NCBI GenBank assembly: GCA_964370635.1
Contig: CAYJJU010000004.1
Coordinates: 67,303 to 131,302, forward strand
Direction: 5' to 3'
Origin: SIG603 sp964370635
Lineage (GTDB): Bacteria; Bacillota; Clostridia; Oscillospirales; Acutalibacteraceae
DNA length: 64,000 nucleotides
Shown: one piece after another, positions 1 through 9,052 of the stretch
How positions within the stretch are numbered: position 1 is the stretch's first letter
Layout of the letters: each line of letters opens with the position of its first letter
The notes under the pieces: model-generated
What the model was told of the DNA's origin: nothing
Seen by the model: the letters and a program-made list of their open reading frames with translations, nothing else
Databases searched by the model: none
Position numbers and translations under genes: made by a program

Positions 1-1
1 A

Positions 2-961
2 AAGAAAAAACCGCCCGTCTACTTCTTTGCATTTGCAGGCCTTGCCAGTGCAGTGCTGCTTGTTGTCGGAGTCGTTAGCGTAATGGCAGGCTTATTTTCT
101 AAGCCTCCTGCAGTAGTACAGGTGGATAAGATAGTGTCTAGTGACAATGCATCCAAGGCGCAAACAGACGATAATATCTTAGGCTCGACATCGACGCCTC
201 AGCTTGAAAGCGAAGACACAGAGAGCGGCGGAAAAGTGGAGGGTTTAGATTTATCTGTAGAGGGCATAGACTTTACACCGGGAGTGTTTTCTCTTGAAAA
301 CATGTTTGAGGGAACAATTTTGGGTGAGAGCGAAGAGGCAGACGATGAATACATAAACGACATAGTATTTGTAGGAGAGTCCACCACTTATGGGCTTTAT
401 CATTACGGAGTGCTTCCAAAAGGCAAGGAAACAAAACATGTTTGGACACCGTCTAGTGGCACTTTGATGCTTACAAATGTGAATCAAGATATAGGAAAAG
501 TTAATGTACATAATCCAAATACAGGCGTAAATGAAAACTTGCTTATAAGCGATGCGGCAGGGATTTATAAGCCGGAATACATGGTGATTACGCTAGGTCT
601 TAACGGAGTAAGTTTTTATATTGACGACGATGTCCAGTATTATATCGGCGAATATGTAAAACTTATTAATGAGATAAAGGCGAAATCGCCCGACACAAAA
701 ATCATGGTGCAATCGGTGTTTCCAGTTGCACAGTCTTATGAGTATTCGGACAGCATTTCAAACGAGAGACTTAATAAGGCAAATTATTTGTTTGCAAAAA
801 TGTGCGAGCAAATGGAGATTAAATTTTTAAACACTGCACCAATTTTTATGAATGAAAACGGTGAAATGGCCGAAGACTATCATAATGGTGATGGACTACA
901 TTTGTCGCAAACGGCGTTACAAATGGAAATAGATTATATTAAAAATCATAAATATCAGTAA
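2..961 (+). CDS. SGNH/GDSL-like hydrolase, membrane-anchored, 5' end outside window
   Basis: The frame is open from the first bases, so the true start probably lies upstream; a GTG at 53 is only an internal candidate. An N-terminal hydrophobic segment (encoded about 20-100) anchors an extracytoplasmic domain after an acidic linker. SGNH-type motifs are visible: VGEST near 373 in place of GDS (block I), ITLGLNG near 588 (block III) and GDGLHLS near 890 (block V with the catalytic D-x-x-H). These suit an esterase or acetyl-transfer partner acting on cell-surface glycans. The DUF4358, MBOAT and DHHW genes that follow belong to the same module. The family is fairly sure; the substrate is inferred. 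Confidence 0.75.
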   Translation, partial: KKKPPVYFFAFAGLASAVLLVVGVVSVMAGLFSKPPAVVQVDKIVSSDNASKAQTDDNILGSTSTPQLESEDTESGGKVEGLDLSVEGIDFTPGVFSLENMFEGTILGESEEADDEYINDIVFVGESTTYGLYHYGVLPKGKETKHVWTPSSGTLMLTNVNQDIGKVNVHNPNTGVNENLLISDAAGIYKPEYMVITLGLNGVSFYIDDDVQYYIGEYVKLINEIKAKSPDTKIMVQSVFPVAQSYEYSDSISNERLNKANYLFAKMCEQMEIKFLNTAPIFMNENGEMAEDYHNGDGLHLSQTALQMEIDYIKNHKYQ

Positions 962-977
962 TCGGGGGAAGTTTTAA

Positions 978-1484
978 ATGAAAAAAATTTTATTAATTGT
1001 CTTGCTTGTTTCATTAACTGTGTTTGCCACAGCCTGTGGAAACTCAGACGATGCAAGCTATAAAACAGATGTTTTAGCAGGTGATTTGTGCACACAAATC
1101 GGGGAAGAAATAGGCCTTGCGCCTGATGCCATGGCTTTTTCTGATGAGGGAAGAATTTCGGCAGAGCATTTAAGCGATGTGGATTTTGAAATTACACAGT
1201 CCGTTGCGGCGTACTCATCATCGGTCAGCACGTCTTTAAACGAGATAGTAATCGTACAGGCAAAAACCGCTGAAGATGTTGCGACACTAAATACGCAGGT
1301 GGAAGCTTCGGTTTCAAACATGAAAGAAATAAGAACCACCTATGCAGATTATCTACCGGAAGAGTATGAAAAAGTAGAAAATACAAAAATCACACAAGTA
1401 GGAAACTATATAATGTACACGGTCCTTGACAGTGAAATGGAAGCGGCGGCGATAAGCGCCATGAAGAATGTTTTAAGCAGTTGA
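978..1484 (+). CDS. DUF4358 family lipoprotein
   Basis: This 168-residue protein starts MKKILL and has a lipoprotein signal with lipobox ATAC (Cys20), so it should be anchored outside the membrane. The rest is a small soluble domain with the pattern of DUF4358, a family of unknown function in Clostridia found beside MBOAT and DHHW acylation genes. A GGGG-rich ribosome site precedes the ATG, which lies 16 nt after the SGNH gene. A periplasm-facing helper of the acylation complex is inferred from context only. Confidence 0.75.
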   Translation: MKKILLIVLLVSLTVFATACGNSDDASYKTDVLAGDLCTQIGEEIGLAPDAMAFSDEGRISAEHLSDVDFEITQSVAAYSSSVSTSLNEIVIVQAKTAEDVATLNTQVEASVSNMKEIRTTYADYLPEEYEKVENTKITQVGNYIMYTVLDSEMEAAAISAMKNVLSS

Positions 1485-1502
1485 GCTTAGAAAGGTAAGT
1501 AA

Positions 1503-2921
1503 ATGCTTTTTTCCAGTGTTTTATTTCTTTTTGTTTTTTTGCCTATAGTAATACTAATATATTATATTTCTCCAAGAAAAATAAAAAACTTGATATTGTT
1601 TGTATCAAGCCTGGTTTTTTACGCTTGGGGAGAGCCCATTTACATCTTGCTTATGATGTTCTCGTCTACCGTAGATTATTTTTGCGGGATTTTTATAGAC
1701 AAGGGCAAAAAACAAAATAGCATAGCCATGCAAAGAACCGCCTTGATTTTAAGCATTATTATCAATATAAGCTTGCTTGCAACCTTTAAATACGCAGATT
1801 TTTTTATAATGAATGTAAATACATTATTTGGCGGAAATATGGCGCTTTTAAAACTCGGTCTGCCACTTGGAATTAGTTTTTACACCTTCCAGTCCATGTC
1901 ATACACCATAGACTGCTACAGGGGTGAAGTCAAGGCGCAGAGGAATTTTATTACCTATTCTACCTATGTGTCACTCTTCCCACAGCTTGTCGCAGGGCCT
2001 ATAGTAAGGTATAAATCGGTAGAAGACCAAATGGAAAACCGCAAAGAAAGCTTTGAGCTTTTTTCACAAGGCGTAATAAGGTTTGTTATTGGTCTTTCCA
2101 AAAAAATGTTAATTGCAAATAATTTGGGATATTTTTGGACGCATATTCAAAATTTGCCGTCAAATGAAATCTCGGTAATGACCGCGTGGCTTGGCATTTT
2201 TCTTTTTCCAATGCAACTGTATTTCGATTTTTCGGGATACAGCGATATGGCGATAGGGCTTGGTAAAATGTTCGGCTTTAGGCTAATAGAAAATTTTGAT
2301 TACCCATTTATCGCAAAAAGCGTCACGGAATTTTGGCGCAGATGGCATATGTCGCTTGGCACTTGGTTTAGAGAGTATGTGTATTTTCCACTTGGCGGAA
2401 ACAGAAAAGGAAGGGGAAGAACGTATTTTAACCTCTTTTTTGTCTGGTTTTTAACAGGACTTTGGCACGGTGCGACCTTTACAAATGTCCTGTGGGGACT
2501 TTGGAGCGGTGTGCTAATAGTCATGGAAAGAGCATTTTTATCAAAGGCACTTTCTAAAATACCTGCTATTTTTGCAAGGATTTACACAAATGTTTTTATG
2601 TTTATAGGACTTCTATTTTTGGCGTATGACGACATTTCGCCTTGCTTTGAGTTTATTGTAAAGGCATTTGGTGTAAACACAAATGTGTTTATTGATAGCA
2701 CGTTTATATACTTCTTTATGTCATCACTTGTGCTGATAATATTGAGCATAATAGGTGCTACTCCGATTGTAAAGAAAACTGCTTTACAGATAAAAAAATC
2801 TTATGAGAACACAGTTTGTTATAATATAGCTTCAATGATTGTTATATTTTCGCTTTTACTTATCTGCACGGTCTTTTTGGTCAGCGAGACTTTTAATCCT
2901 TTCTTATATTTTAGGTTTTAA
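1503..2921 (+). CDS. MBOAT family O-acyltransferase (AlgI/DltB-like)
   Basis: A 472-residue polytopic membrane protein with about ten hydrophobic segments. It carries the MBOAT signature, with WRRWHMS near 2332-2352 and the conserved His in LWHGATF near 2461-2480. The family moves acyl groups across the membrane onto extracellular polymers (AlgI alginate, DltB teichoic acid, PatA peptidoglycan). Length and the FPQLVAGPIVR stretch match AlgI-type members. It sits between the DUF4358 lipoprotein and the DHHW protein, as in other clostridial acylation loci. The acceptor polymer cannot be read from sequence. Confidence 0.92.
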   Translation: MLFSSVLFLFVFLPIVILIYYISPRKIKNLILFVSSLVFYAWGEPIYILLMMFSSTVDYFCGIFIDKGKKQNSIAMQRTALILSIIINISLLATFKYADFFIMNVNTLFGGNMALLKLGLPLGISFYTFQSMSYTIDCYRGEVKAQRNFITYSTYVSLFPQLVAGPIVRYKSVEDQMENRKESFELFSQGVIRFVIGLSKKMLIANNLGYFWTHIQNLPSNEISVMTAWLGIFLFPMQLYFDFSGYSDMAIGLGKMFGFRLIENFDYPFIAKSVTEFWRRWHMSLGTWFREYVYFPLGGNRKGRGRTYFNLFFVWFLTGLWHGATFTNVLWGLWSGVLIVMERAFLSKALSKIPAIFARIYTNVFMFIGLLFLAYDDISPCFEFIVKAFGVNTNVFIDSTFIYFFMSSLVLIILSIIGATPIVKKTALQIKKSYENTVCYNIASMIVIFSLLLICTVFLVSETFNPFLYFRF

Positions 2922-2930
2922 GGAGAAATA

Positions 2931-4049
2931 ATGCAAAAATCAACATCTTATAAAATTTTCACCTTTACATTTTTAATATTTATTTTTGCGTTTCTTTCTG
3001 CACTGATATTTTTCCCTAAAGAAGAATTTTCCGAGCAGGAAAACAGGGTGCTTGAAAGCTTTCCAGAGTTTTCGATTGAAAGCCTACTAGAGGCGCAGTG
3101 GACAAAGGATTTTGAGACTTATTTAAACGACCACGCACCGTTTAGAAATTTTTTTGTCAGCGCAAGGACTGAAATAGTACAGGGCATAGGGTATAAGGAA
3201 GTAAACGGAGTATATTTAGGGCTTGATGGATATCAACTGCAAAAAATTGAAGTAGGCGAAGAGGACATGCAAATCTCACTTGACTCGGTATCTTCTTTTA
3301 TACAAAATAATGAGGATAAAAATATTGTGGCATCGGTAGTGCCGTCGGCATCTTTTGTGCTAGAGGATAAACTACCGCAAAATGCGTATCTGCCTTTCGA
3401 CGAGGAGAAATTCCAGTCAAATGCGCAAGCTTTACTAGGTGACAAGTATATTGACCTTACACCTGTCTTGAAAGATAGCGATGATGAATATATTTACTAT
3501 AAAACCGACCATCACTGGACAACAAACGGGGCGTATATAGCCTTTGAAGAAATATCAGAAAAACTGGGGCTTGAGATTTTTGATGATTATGAAGTTTTAG
3601 AAATAAGTGATGAGTTTTTAGGCACAACTTACTCAAAGACCTCGATGTGGGGAAGTGATTTTGACACGGTTTTGCGGTATGACTTAAATTCTTATGAGTA
3701 TGATTATGCCGTTACAATTCCTGAAATAAATGAAACGTATAATTCAATTTATTTTGAGGAATTCTTGTCAGAGAAAGACAAGTACCTATACTTTACAGGT
3801 CACAACAGGGCTTTAATAGAAATTCAGACAAAAAATAACACGGGAAAAGAAATTACTATAATAAAGGACTCGATAGCAAACGCTTTTATTCCTTTTTTAA
3901 TTCCATATTACGATAAAATTAATGTAGTGGATTTAAGGTTTTACAATGAAGACATAAATGAGCTTATAAAAAATAGTGATGATGTGCTCATCCTTTATTA
4001 CACAGAAGGCTTTTCTCAGCACACGTCAATTTCTAAACTTGCGAGGTAA
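2931..4049 (+). CDS. DHHW family protein (AlgX/SGNH-like acyl-transfer partner)
   Basis: A 372-residue protein with one N-terminal membrane segment (about residues 8-28) and an extracytoplasmic domain. The family-defining DHHW motif is seen in KTDHHWTTNG, encoded near 3502-3531 (about residue 193). DHHW proteins resemble AlgX/AlgJ and work with MBOAT proteins to O-acylate exported polysaccharides. The start ATG follows GGAGAAATA. The stop is only 2 nt before the next gene, so transcription probably continues into the D-amino-acid genes. Confidence 0.88.
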   Translation: MQKSTSYKIFTFTFLIFIFAFLSALIFFPKEEFSEQENRVLESFPEFSIESLLEAQWTKDFETYLNDHAPFRNFFVSARTEIVQGIGYKEVNGVYLGLDGYQLQKIEVGEEDMQISLDSVSSFIQNNEDKNIVASVVPSASFVLEDKLPQNAYLPFDEEKFQSNAQALLGDKYIDLTPVLKDSDDEYIYYKTDHHWTTNGAYIAFEEISEKLGLEIFDDYEVLEISDEFLGTTYSKTSMWGSDFDTVLRYDLNSYEYDYAVTIPEINETYNSIYFEEFLSEKDKYLYFTGHNRALIEIQTKNNTGKEITIIKDSIANAFIPFLIPYYDKINVVDLRFYNEDINELIKNSDDVLILYYTEGFSQHTSISKLAR

Positions 4050-4051
4050 GT

Positions 4052-5647
4052 ATGCAAATTTTAATTAAAAATGCAACTATTTATGACGGCTTGGGAAGCA
4101 AGCCTTTTATAGGAGATGTCTTGACAAGGGGCGAAAAAATTGAAAAAATTTCCGATTGTATCAAGTGTTTTGACAAAGATGTGAAGGTGATTGATGCAGA
4201 CAAAAAGATAGTTTGCCCAGGCTTTGTCGACATACATAGGCACTGTGACGCAAAGGTCTTAATCGACGAGGACTTTGGCAGGCTTGAAACGGCACAGGGC
4301 ATCACGACTACAGTGGTCGGAAACTGCGGAATAAGTATTTTTCCCATAAAAGAAAATTCGCGTGACCTATACGACTTTCATCAAGCGGTGATAGGAAGGG
4401 TAAATGGTGACTTGCCAAAAAGTTTTTTGCAGTATAAGAGAAAGCTTTTGGAAAGCCCACCCACAATTAATTTAGGCACTATGATAGGCATGGGCGCCGT
4501 GAAAATGATGGTAAAAGGCTTTTCTGCCACCCCGTTTACCAGGGAAGAGATTGAAAAAGCGAAAGCCATAGTTGAAGATGCGCTTGAAAACGGCGCACTT
4601 GGGGCAAGCCTTGGCATAATGTACATACCGGAGTGCTACAGCAGTGTAGAGGAAATGGCAGAAATTTTAATGCCATTAAAAAAATATAATAAGCCAATAA
4701 CCGCACACATAAGGGGCGAGGGTAACAGCATGGTAGACAGCGTCAAAGAGGCGGTAGAGATAGCAAGACTTGTCGGAGTGCCACTTCAAATAAGCCATTT
4801 CAAAAGTTGTGGAATGAAAAACTGGGGAAAGGAAATATTTAGGGCGATAGATTTTATCAACCTGTCAAGGAGTACAGATTTACAGATAAGCTGTGATTTT
4901 TACCCATATGAAGGCGGAAGCACCTCGCTTACCACGATGTTACCGCCCTGCTTTGTAAAAGGCGACTTGCAAAGTGCATTAAAAAGGCTAGGCACTGCGC
5001 AGGGTGTAGAGGAATTTAGGAAGGCTAGCCTTATAGACTATAAGGACTGGGACAACTATGTCGTCGGACTCGGCTGGGACAAGATGATAATAAGTGCGGT
5101 AGAAAAAGAAGAGTTTGTAAAGCTGGTAGGCTTGTCGGTGTCGGATGCGGCGGAGAAATTCGGCTATGAAGACGGGGCAGAGCTTGCGGCAAAACTAATG
5201 CACGAAGAGAACGGAAAAACCACGATAATAATAATGAGCATAGACAAAAACGACATAGACGAAATTGCAAAACTTCCATATTCTACGGTGATATCCGACG
5301 CACTTTATGCAGACACAGACACCGTGCATCCAAGGCTTTACGGTGCTTTTCCAAAGATAATACGTGAATTTGTGCTAGAGAGAAAAATTCTTACAATGGA
5401 GCAGGCAATAGAAAAAATGACCTCAATGCCGGCACGTTTTATGGGAATTCGTGACAGGGGAGTCCTAAACGAGGGTGCTTATGCCGACATAATTATGTTT
5501 GACCCTCAAAAATTTAAAGACAATGCAAGCTTTGAAAATGGAAAAAAACTTGCAACCGGCCTTGATTTCATGATGATAAACGGCAGGATTATACGTGAAA
5601 ACGAGGAATTTAATAACACCAATAATGGAAAATTTTTATATAATTAA
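4052..5647 (+). CDS. N-acyl-D-amino-acid deacylase (amidohydrolase)
   Basis: A 531-residue cytoplasmic metal-dependent amidohydrolase that would free D-amino acids from N-acyl forms. Visible family motifs are the metal site DIHRHCD near 4228, ITAHIRGEGNSM near 4699 and QISHFKSCGMKNWG near 4786, all typical of D-aminoacylase. No signal peptide is present. Its ATG lies 2 nt after the DHHW stop, and it is followed by ridA and a D-threonine aldolase-like gene, which supports D-amino-acid catabolism. N-acyl-D-glutamate or D-aspartate specificity cannot be settled here. Confidence 0.9.
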   Translation: MQILIKNATIYDGLGSKPFIGDVLTRGEKIEKISDCIKCFDKDVKVIDADKKIVCPGFVDIHRHCDAKVLIDEDFGRLETAQGITTTVVGNCGISIFPIKENSRDLYDFHQAVIGRVNGDLPKSFLQYKRKLLESPPTINLGTMIGMGAVKMMVKGFSATPFTREEIEKAKAIVEDALENGALGASLGIMYIPECYSSVEEMAEILMPLKKYNKPITAHIRGEGNSMVDSVKEAVEIARLVGVPLQISHFKSCGMKNWGKEIFRAIDFINLSRSTDLQISCDFYPYEGGSTSLTTMLPPCFVKGDLQSALKRLGTAQGVEEFRKASLIDYKDWDNYVVGLGWDKMIISAVEKEEFVKLVGLSVSDAAEKFGYEDGAELAAKLMHEENGKTTIIIMSIDKNDIDEIAKLPYSTVISDALYADTDTVHPRLYGAFPKIIREFVLERKILTMEQAIEKMTSMPARFMGIRDRGVLNEGAYADIIMFDPQKFKDNASFENGKKLATGLDFMMINGRIIRENEEFNNTNNGKFLYN

Positions 5648-5660
5648 AGGAGAAAAAACC

Positions 5661-6125
5661 ATGAACGTATACGACAAACTAAAGGAAATGAACATCACTT
5701 TACCACCACCGCCTCCAAAAGGCGGGATTTACACACCCGTAATGCCATTCGGGCAAAATCTGCTTTATTGCAGTGGCTGTGGCCCCGATATAGGCGAGGG
5801 CACTGTAATTAAAGGAAAACTTGGCAGTGAAATATCTCTTGAAGAGGGGCAAAAGGCGGCATATAACTGCATGCTAAATGTCATTTCTAACCTGCATAAC
5901 TACTTAGGCGACTTAAATAAAATTAAAAAATTTGTAAAAGTGCTTGCATTTGTTAGGGGAGAAGACGATTTTACAAATCAACCGCAAGTCGTAAACGGAG
6001 GAAGCCAGCTTCTTTTAGATATTTTTGGAGAAGAAAAGGGACTTCCCGCACGCTCTGCCATAGGGACAAACTCTCTACCCGGCGGAATTACCTGCGAAAT
6101 TGAGTGCTTGGTGGAAATAGAGTAA
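5661..6125 (+). CDS. ridA: RidA family enamine/imine deaminase (YjgF/UK114)
   Basis: The ATG at 5661 is preceded by AAAGGAGAAAAAACC. Upstream in-frame codons belong to the tail of the deacylase and are rejected as a start. The 154-residue product has the RidA fold pattern: YCSGCGPD near the N terminus, the long helix with GQKAAYNCMLNV, and PARSAIGTNSLPGG near the C terminus. RidA proteins hydrolyse reactive enamine/imine intermediates made by PLP enzymes. Placement between a D-aminoacylase and a PLP enzyme suggests it scavenges 2-aminoacrylate-type intermediates. It is somewhat longer than typical RidA (about 125-130 residues). Confidence 0.88.
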   Translation: MNVYDKLKEMNITLPPPPPKGGIYTPVMPFGQNLLYCSGCGPDIGEGTVIKGKLGSEISLEEGQKAAYNCMLNVISNLHNYLGDLNKIKKFVKVLAFVRGEDDFTNQPQVVNGGSQLLLDIFGEEKGLPARSAIGTNSLPGGITCEIECLVEIE

Positions 6126-7207
6126 TGTACGACTTTGATAGACAAAATGAAATTTGCTCGCCCGGCCTTGTTTTCTACACAGATTTAATTGAGAAAAACA
6201 TCTCAAAAATGATAGAAATGGCAGGTGGCGCACAAAATTTATGGCCTCATATAAAGACGCATAAATGCAGTGAGCTGGTAAAAATGCAGATGGCAAAGGG
6301 CATAATGCGCTTTAAAACCGCAACAATAGTAGAGGCGCAAATGGTGGCAAGCTGCGGTGCTTTACATGTGATGCTTGCCTATCCCTTGGTGGGGCCTAAT
6401 ATGAAGCGTTTTAAGAATTTATGCGACAGCTACAAGGAAACAAAATTTTATGCCGTGGCAGACGACCTTACACAAGTAAGGCTTTTATCCGAGTGTTTTA
6501 GCAAAGAAAATCCCATAAATTTGCTCATTGATGTGAATTTAGGGCAAGAGAGGACAGGCGTAAATCTTGATAGGCTTGAAGAATTTTATGCGCAGTGCCA
6601 AAAAATAGATGCTGTAAAGCTCATGGGCTTGCACTGCTATGATGGACATAGGCATGAAAAAAGTTTTTCTCAAAGGATGTATGAGGTTGAAAAGACGGAC
6701 AATGCGTTAAGAGAAGTGCTAAAAAATCTTTCGGACTGTGAAATTCTTGTCTTGGGTGGCACTCCGTCGTTCCCATGCCATGTAAAAACCATGGAAAATG
6801 CCTATTTTAGCCCTGGAACGCTTGTTTTACACGACTATGGATATGCTAAATCCTACCCCGACATGGACTTCAATATCGGGGCGGCGATACTCACAAGGGT
6901 TATTAGCCACCCTACAAAAAATACTTTTACCATAGACTTAGGAACAAAGGCGGTGTCTTGCGATTCAAAGGACATTCGTGCCGTGATTTTCGGCATGGAA
7001 TATGCCAAAACCATAATGCATAATGAGGAGCACATGGTTTTGCAGCTTGATGATAAAGACCTGCAGTATATGCCAGAAATTGGCACAGAGCTTTTTGCAC
7101 TGCCGTGGCATATTTGCCCTGCGGTAGCGCTTTATAATAAGGTAGCACAGGTTGAAAATGGCAAATTTATCAAATATTTAGACATAGACGCAAGGGACAG
7201 AATTTAG
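6125..7207 (+). CDS. D-threonine aldolase / D-serine dehydratase-like PLP enzyme
   Basis: The start ATG overlaps the ridA stop (TAATG), showing translational coupling. The 360-residue product has the alanine-racemase-type N-terminal barrel with the PLP lysine in PHIKTHK (near 6247) and a C-terminal D-serine dehydratase-like domain containing PAHIC/PWHICPA near 7100. These enzymes cleave D-threonine or dehydrate D-serine. Together with the deacylase and RidA it would convert N-acyl-D-amino acids to 2-oxoacids or aldehydes. Which of the two reactions it runs is not decided by the sequence I can read. Confidence 0.85.
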   Translation: MYDFDRQNEICSPGLVFYTDLIEKNISKMIEMAGGAQNLWPHIKTHKCSELVKMQMAKGIMRFKTATIVEAQMVASCGALHVMLAYPLVGPNMKRFKNLCDSYKETKFYAVADDLTQVRLLSECFSKENPINLLIDVNLGQERTGVNLDRLEEFYAQCQKIDAVKLMGLHCYDGHRHEKSFSQRMYEVEKTDNALREVLKNLSDCEILVLGGTPSFPCHVKTMENAYFSPGTLVLHDYGYAKSYPDMDFNIGAAILTRVISHPTKNTFTIDLGTKAVSCDSKDIRAVIFGMEYAKTIMHNEEHMVLQLDDKDLQYMPEIGTELFALPWHICPAVALYNKVAQVENGKFIKYLDIDARDRI

Positions 7208-7213
7208 CAATAC

Positions 7214-7242
7214 TTGCCAAAAATATGAATATGTGGTATAAT
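7214..7242 (+). promoter_or_regulatory. Sigma-A-type promoter for the CNNM/CorC gene
   Basis: TTGCCA at 7214-7219 and TATAAT at 7237-7242 are separated by 17 bp, immediately upstream of the gene. The implied 5' leader is very short (about 15-30 nt). Confidence 0.7.
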
Positions 7243-7278
7243 AACTGAAAATTTATTTAAGGAGTGATATTATCCATT

Positions 7279-8535
7279 ATGGATGAGCACAGTATAACGT
7301 TAATTTCTATACTTATTGTTTTAGTTGGTCTTTCGGCATTTTTTTCATCGACAGAAACGGCATTTTCTTCGATGAGCAGGGCAAGAATTAAGAGCATGGC
7401 GCAAGAGGGCGTAAAAAACGCGAGGCTTGCATACAAGCTATCGGAAAACTATGATGAGCTTATATCTACTATATTAATAGGAAACAATATAGTAAATATT
7501 GCTGCGGCTACTTTGGCGACGATTTTGTTTGTCGGATTTTTTCAAGAAAACGGCGCAACAGTGTCAACGGTAGTAATGACTGTAGTCGTGCTAATTTTTG
7601 GTGAAGTAACGCCAAAAAGTCTTGCAAAAGAAAGCCCTGAGAGCTATTCAATGGCGGTGGCACCTGTCATGAATGTGCTTATAATGGTGTTTAAACCCAT
7701 TAATTTCTTGCTTGTAAAATTTAAAACCGCCATAGGAAAGTTGTTTAAAATCAAGGGAACTACTACAATCACAGAAAATGAGATTATTACCTTGGTTGAA
7801 GAAGCAGAGCAAGTAGGCGGAATAGAGGAGCACGAGCGTGACCTTATTAAAAACGCCATAGAGTTTGACGATTTAGATGTAATGGACATAGTAACACCGA
7901 GGATTAACGTGGTGGCTATTGATATAACAGACAGCGCCGACGAAATTTTCAGAATGTTTAGAGAGACAGGATACTCAAGATTTCCGGTTTATGAGGGTAC
8001 TGTTGATAGTATAGTGGGTATAATTAATGAAAAGGATTTTCATAATCGCATGATGCATGAAAATACTCTTATAAATAGTATAATAAAACCCGTGGAATTT
8101 GTCCCTCCCTCGATGAAGATATCAGAGCTTTTGAAGACTTTTCAAAAGAAGAAGCTTCATCTAGCGGTCATAGTGGACGAATTTGGCGGAACAGAGGGGA
8201 TAGTTACTTTAGAAGACATACTCGAAGAGCTTGTAGGCGAGATTTGGGACGAGCATGACGAGATGGAAGCTAGTATGATAGACTTAGGTTCAGGCGAGTA
8301 TTTAGTGCCTACAGCGGTAGACCTTGACGAGCTTTTTGAAGAATTTAAAATAGTAGACGAAACCGAGGCTTCCACCGTAAACGGCTGGGTAATTGAAAAC
8401 ATAGACAAAATACCCTCGGTGGGAGACAATTTTGAGTTTGATAATTTAAGTATATTAGTCACCAAGGTAGAGAATAAAAGAGCAACCGAGATTAAAGTTA
8501 AAGTCAACTACCCTAAGGTAGAGGACGAGGATTGA
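7279..8535 (+). CDS. Hemolysin C / CNNM-CorC family membrane protein
   Basis: The product has an N-terminal DUF21 (CNNM) membrane domain (about residues 5-135 with FFSSTETAFSS and FGEVTPKSLAKE), two CBS domains (about 195-315; FPVYEGT and AVIVDEFGGTEGIV) and a C-terminal CorC_HlyC transporter-associated domain. Members take part in Mg2+/Co2+ efflux or ion homeostasis. ATG 7279 is preferred. A GTG at 7264 is in frame but abuts the AAGGAG site with no spacer, while the ATG has a long spacer of about 15 nt, so the exact start is uncertain. Confidence 0.9.
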   Translation: MDEHSITLISILIVLVGLSAFFSSTETAFSSMSRARIKSMAQEGVKNARLAYKLSENYDELISTILIGNNIVNIAAATLATILFVGFFQENGATVSTVVMTVVVLIFGEVTPKSLAKESPESYSMAVAPVMNVLIMVFKPINFLLVKFKTAIGKLFKIKGTTTITENEIITLVEEAEQVGGIEEHERDLIKNAIEFDDLDVMDIVTPRINVVAIDITDSADEIFRMFRETGYSRFPVYEGTVDSIVGIINEKDFHNRMMHENTLINSIIKPVEFVPPSMKISELLKTFQKKKLHLAVIVDEFGGTEGIVTLEDILEELVGEIWDEHDEMEASMIDLGSGEYLVPTAVDLDELFEEFKIVDETEASTVNGWVIENIDKIPSVGDNFEFDNLSILVTKVENKRATEIKVKVNYPKVEDED

Positions 8536-8589
8536 AAGATAGCTAGTAGTCGAGGTAACCCCTTATAACTATGACAAATTGTAATAAAT

Positions 8590-8622
8590 GGGACACGGTT
8601 TTGCCGTGTTCCGTTTCCTTTT
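8590..8622 (+). terminator. Rho-independent terminator
   Basis: Stem GGGACACGG (8590-8598) pairs with CCGTGTTCC (8604-8612), with one G-U pair, and is followed by GTTTCCTTTT. It lies 55 nt after the CNNM/CorC gene. Confidence 0.8.
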
Positions 8623-9052
8623 ATATAGATTTTCATTAAAAAAGCTTGGGTGTCGCTTGTGAATAAATTGTCGAAGTTTTGAAGCTGCTAAATTGCCATA
8701 TTCACAATTTAGTCATTGTTTACTATCATAAAGTTCATATTTGTGCAATTTGTCAATTGACCTTTACAAAACAATTTTTTTCCGTACAAATTTTTAAAAA
8801 TGCATTGACTTTTTAACCCCGAAATGATATAATCGGCAACGAAAAAGCAAGTAGCAAGTTTTAAATTTTTAGTTATTATGACTACATATAGACTTTGTTA
8901 CAAACTGTAACGCATTCGATTACATTTTGTAACAGGTTGTGTACTCTCAAACTACACCGAAGTCAAAAATTGCTTTAAAGCTAAATTTTGCCAAAGCTTG
9001 AACATGGGTTTAACTTAGCCCAATTATAATTTTATTAGGAGGCAAATACAGT
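8623..9052 (+). promoter_or_regulatory. Long promoter and leader region of the peptide ABC operon
   Basis: A strong promoter, TTGACT (8805-8810), 17-bp spacer, TATAAT (8828-8833), begins a leader of about 210 nt ahead of the solute-binding protein. The leader contains paired GTTAC/GTAAC palindromes at 8896-8934. A GGAGGCAAATACAGT ribosome site precedes ATG 9053. I see no coding region here. No T-box or known riboswitch was recognised. Confidence 0.75.
8896..8934. promoter_or_regulatory. Pair of GTTAC-N5-GTAAC palindromes, candidate operator or RNA element
   Basis: TGTTACAAACTGTAAC (8896-8911) and, 7 nt later, ATTACATTTTGTAACA (8919-8934) are near-exact inverted copies of each other, and each is itself a palindrome. 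They lie about 60 nt downstream of the predicted transcription start. The binding protein is unknown. Confidence 0.5.
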
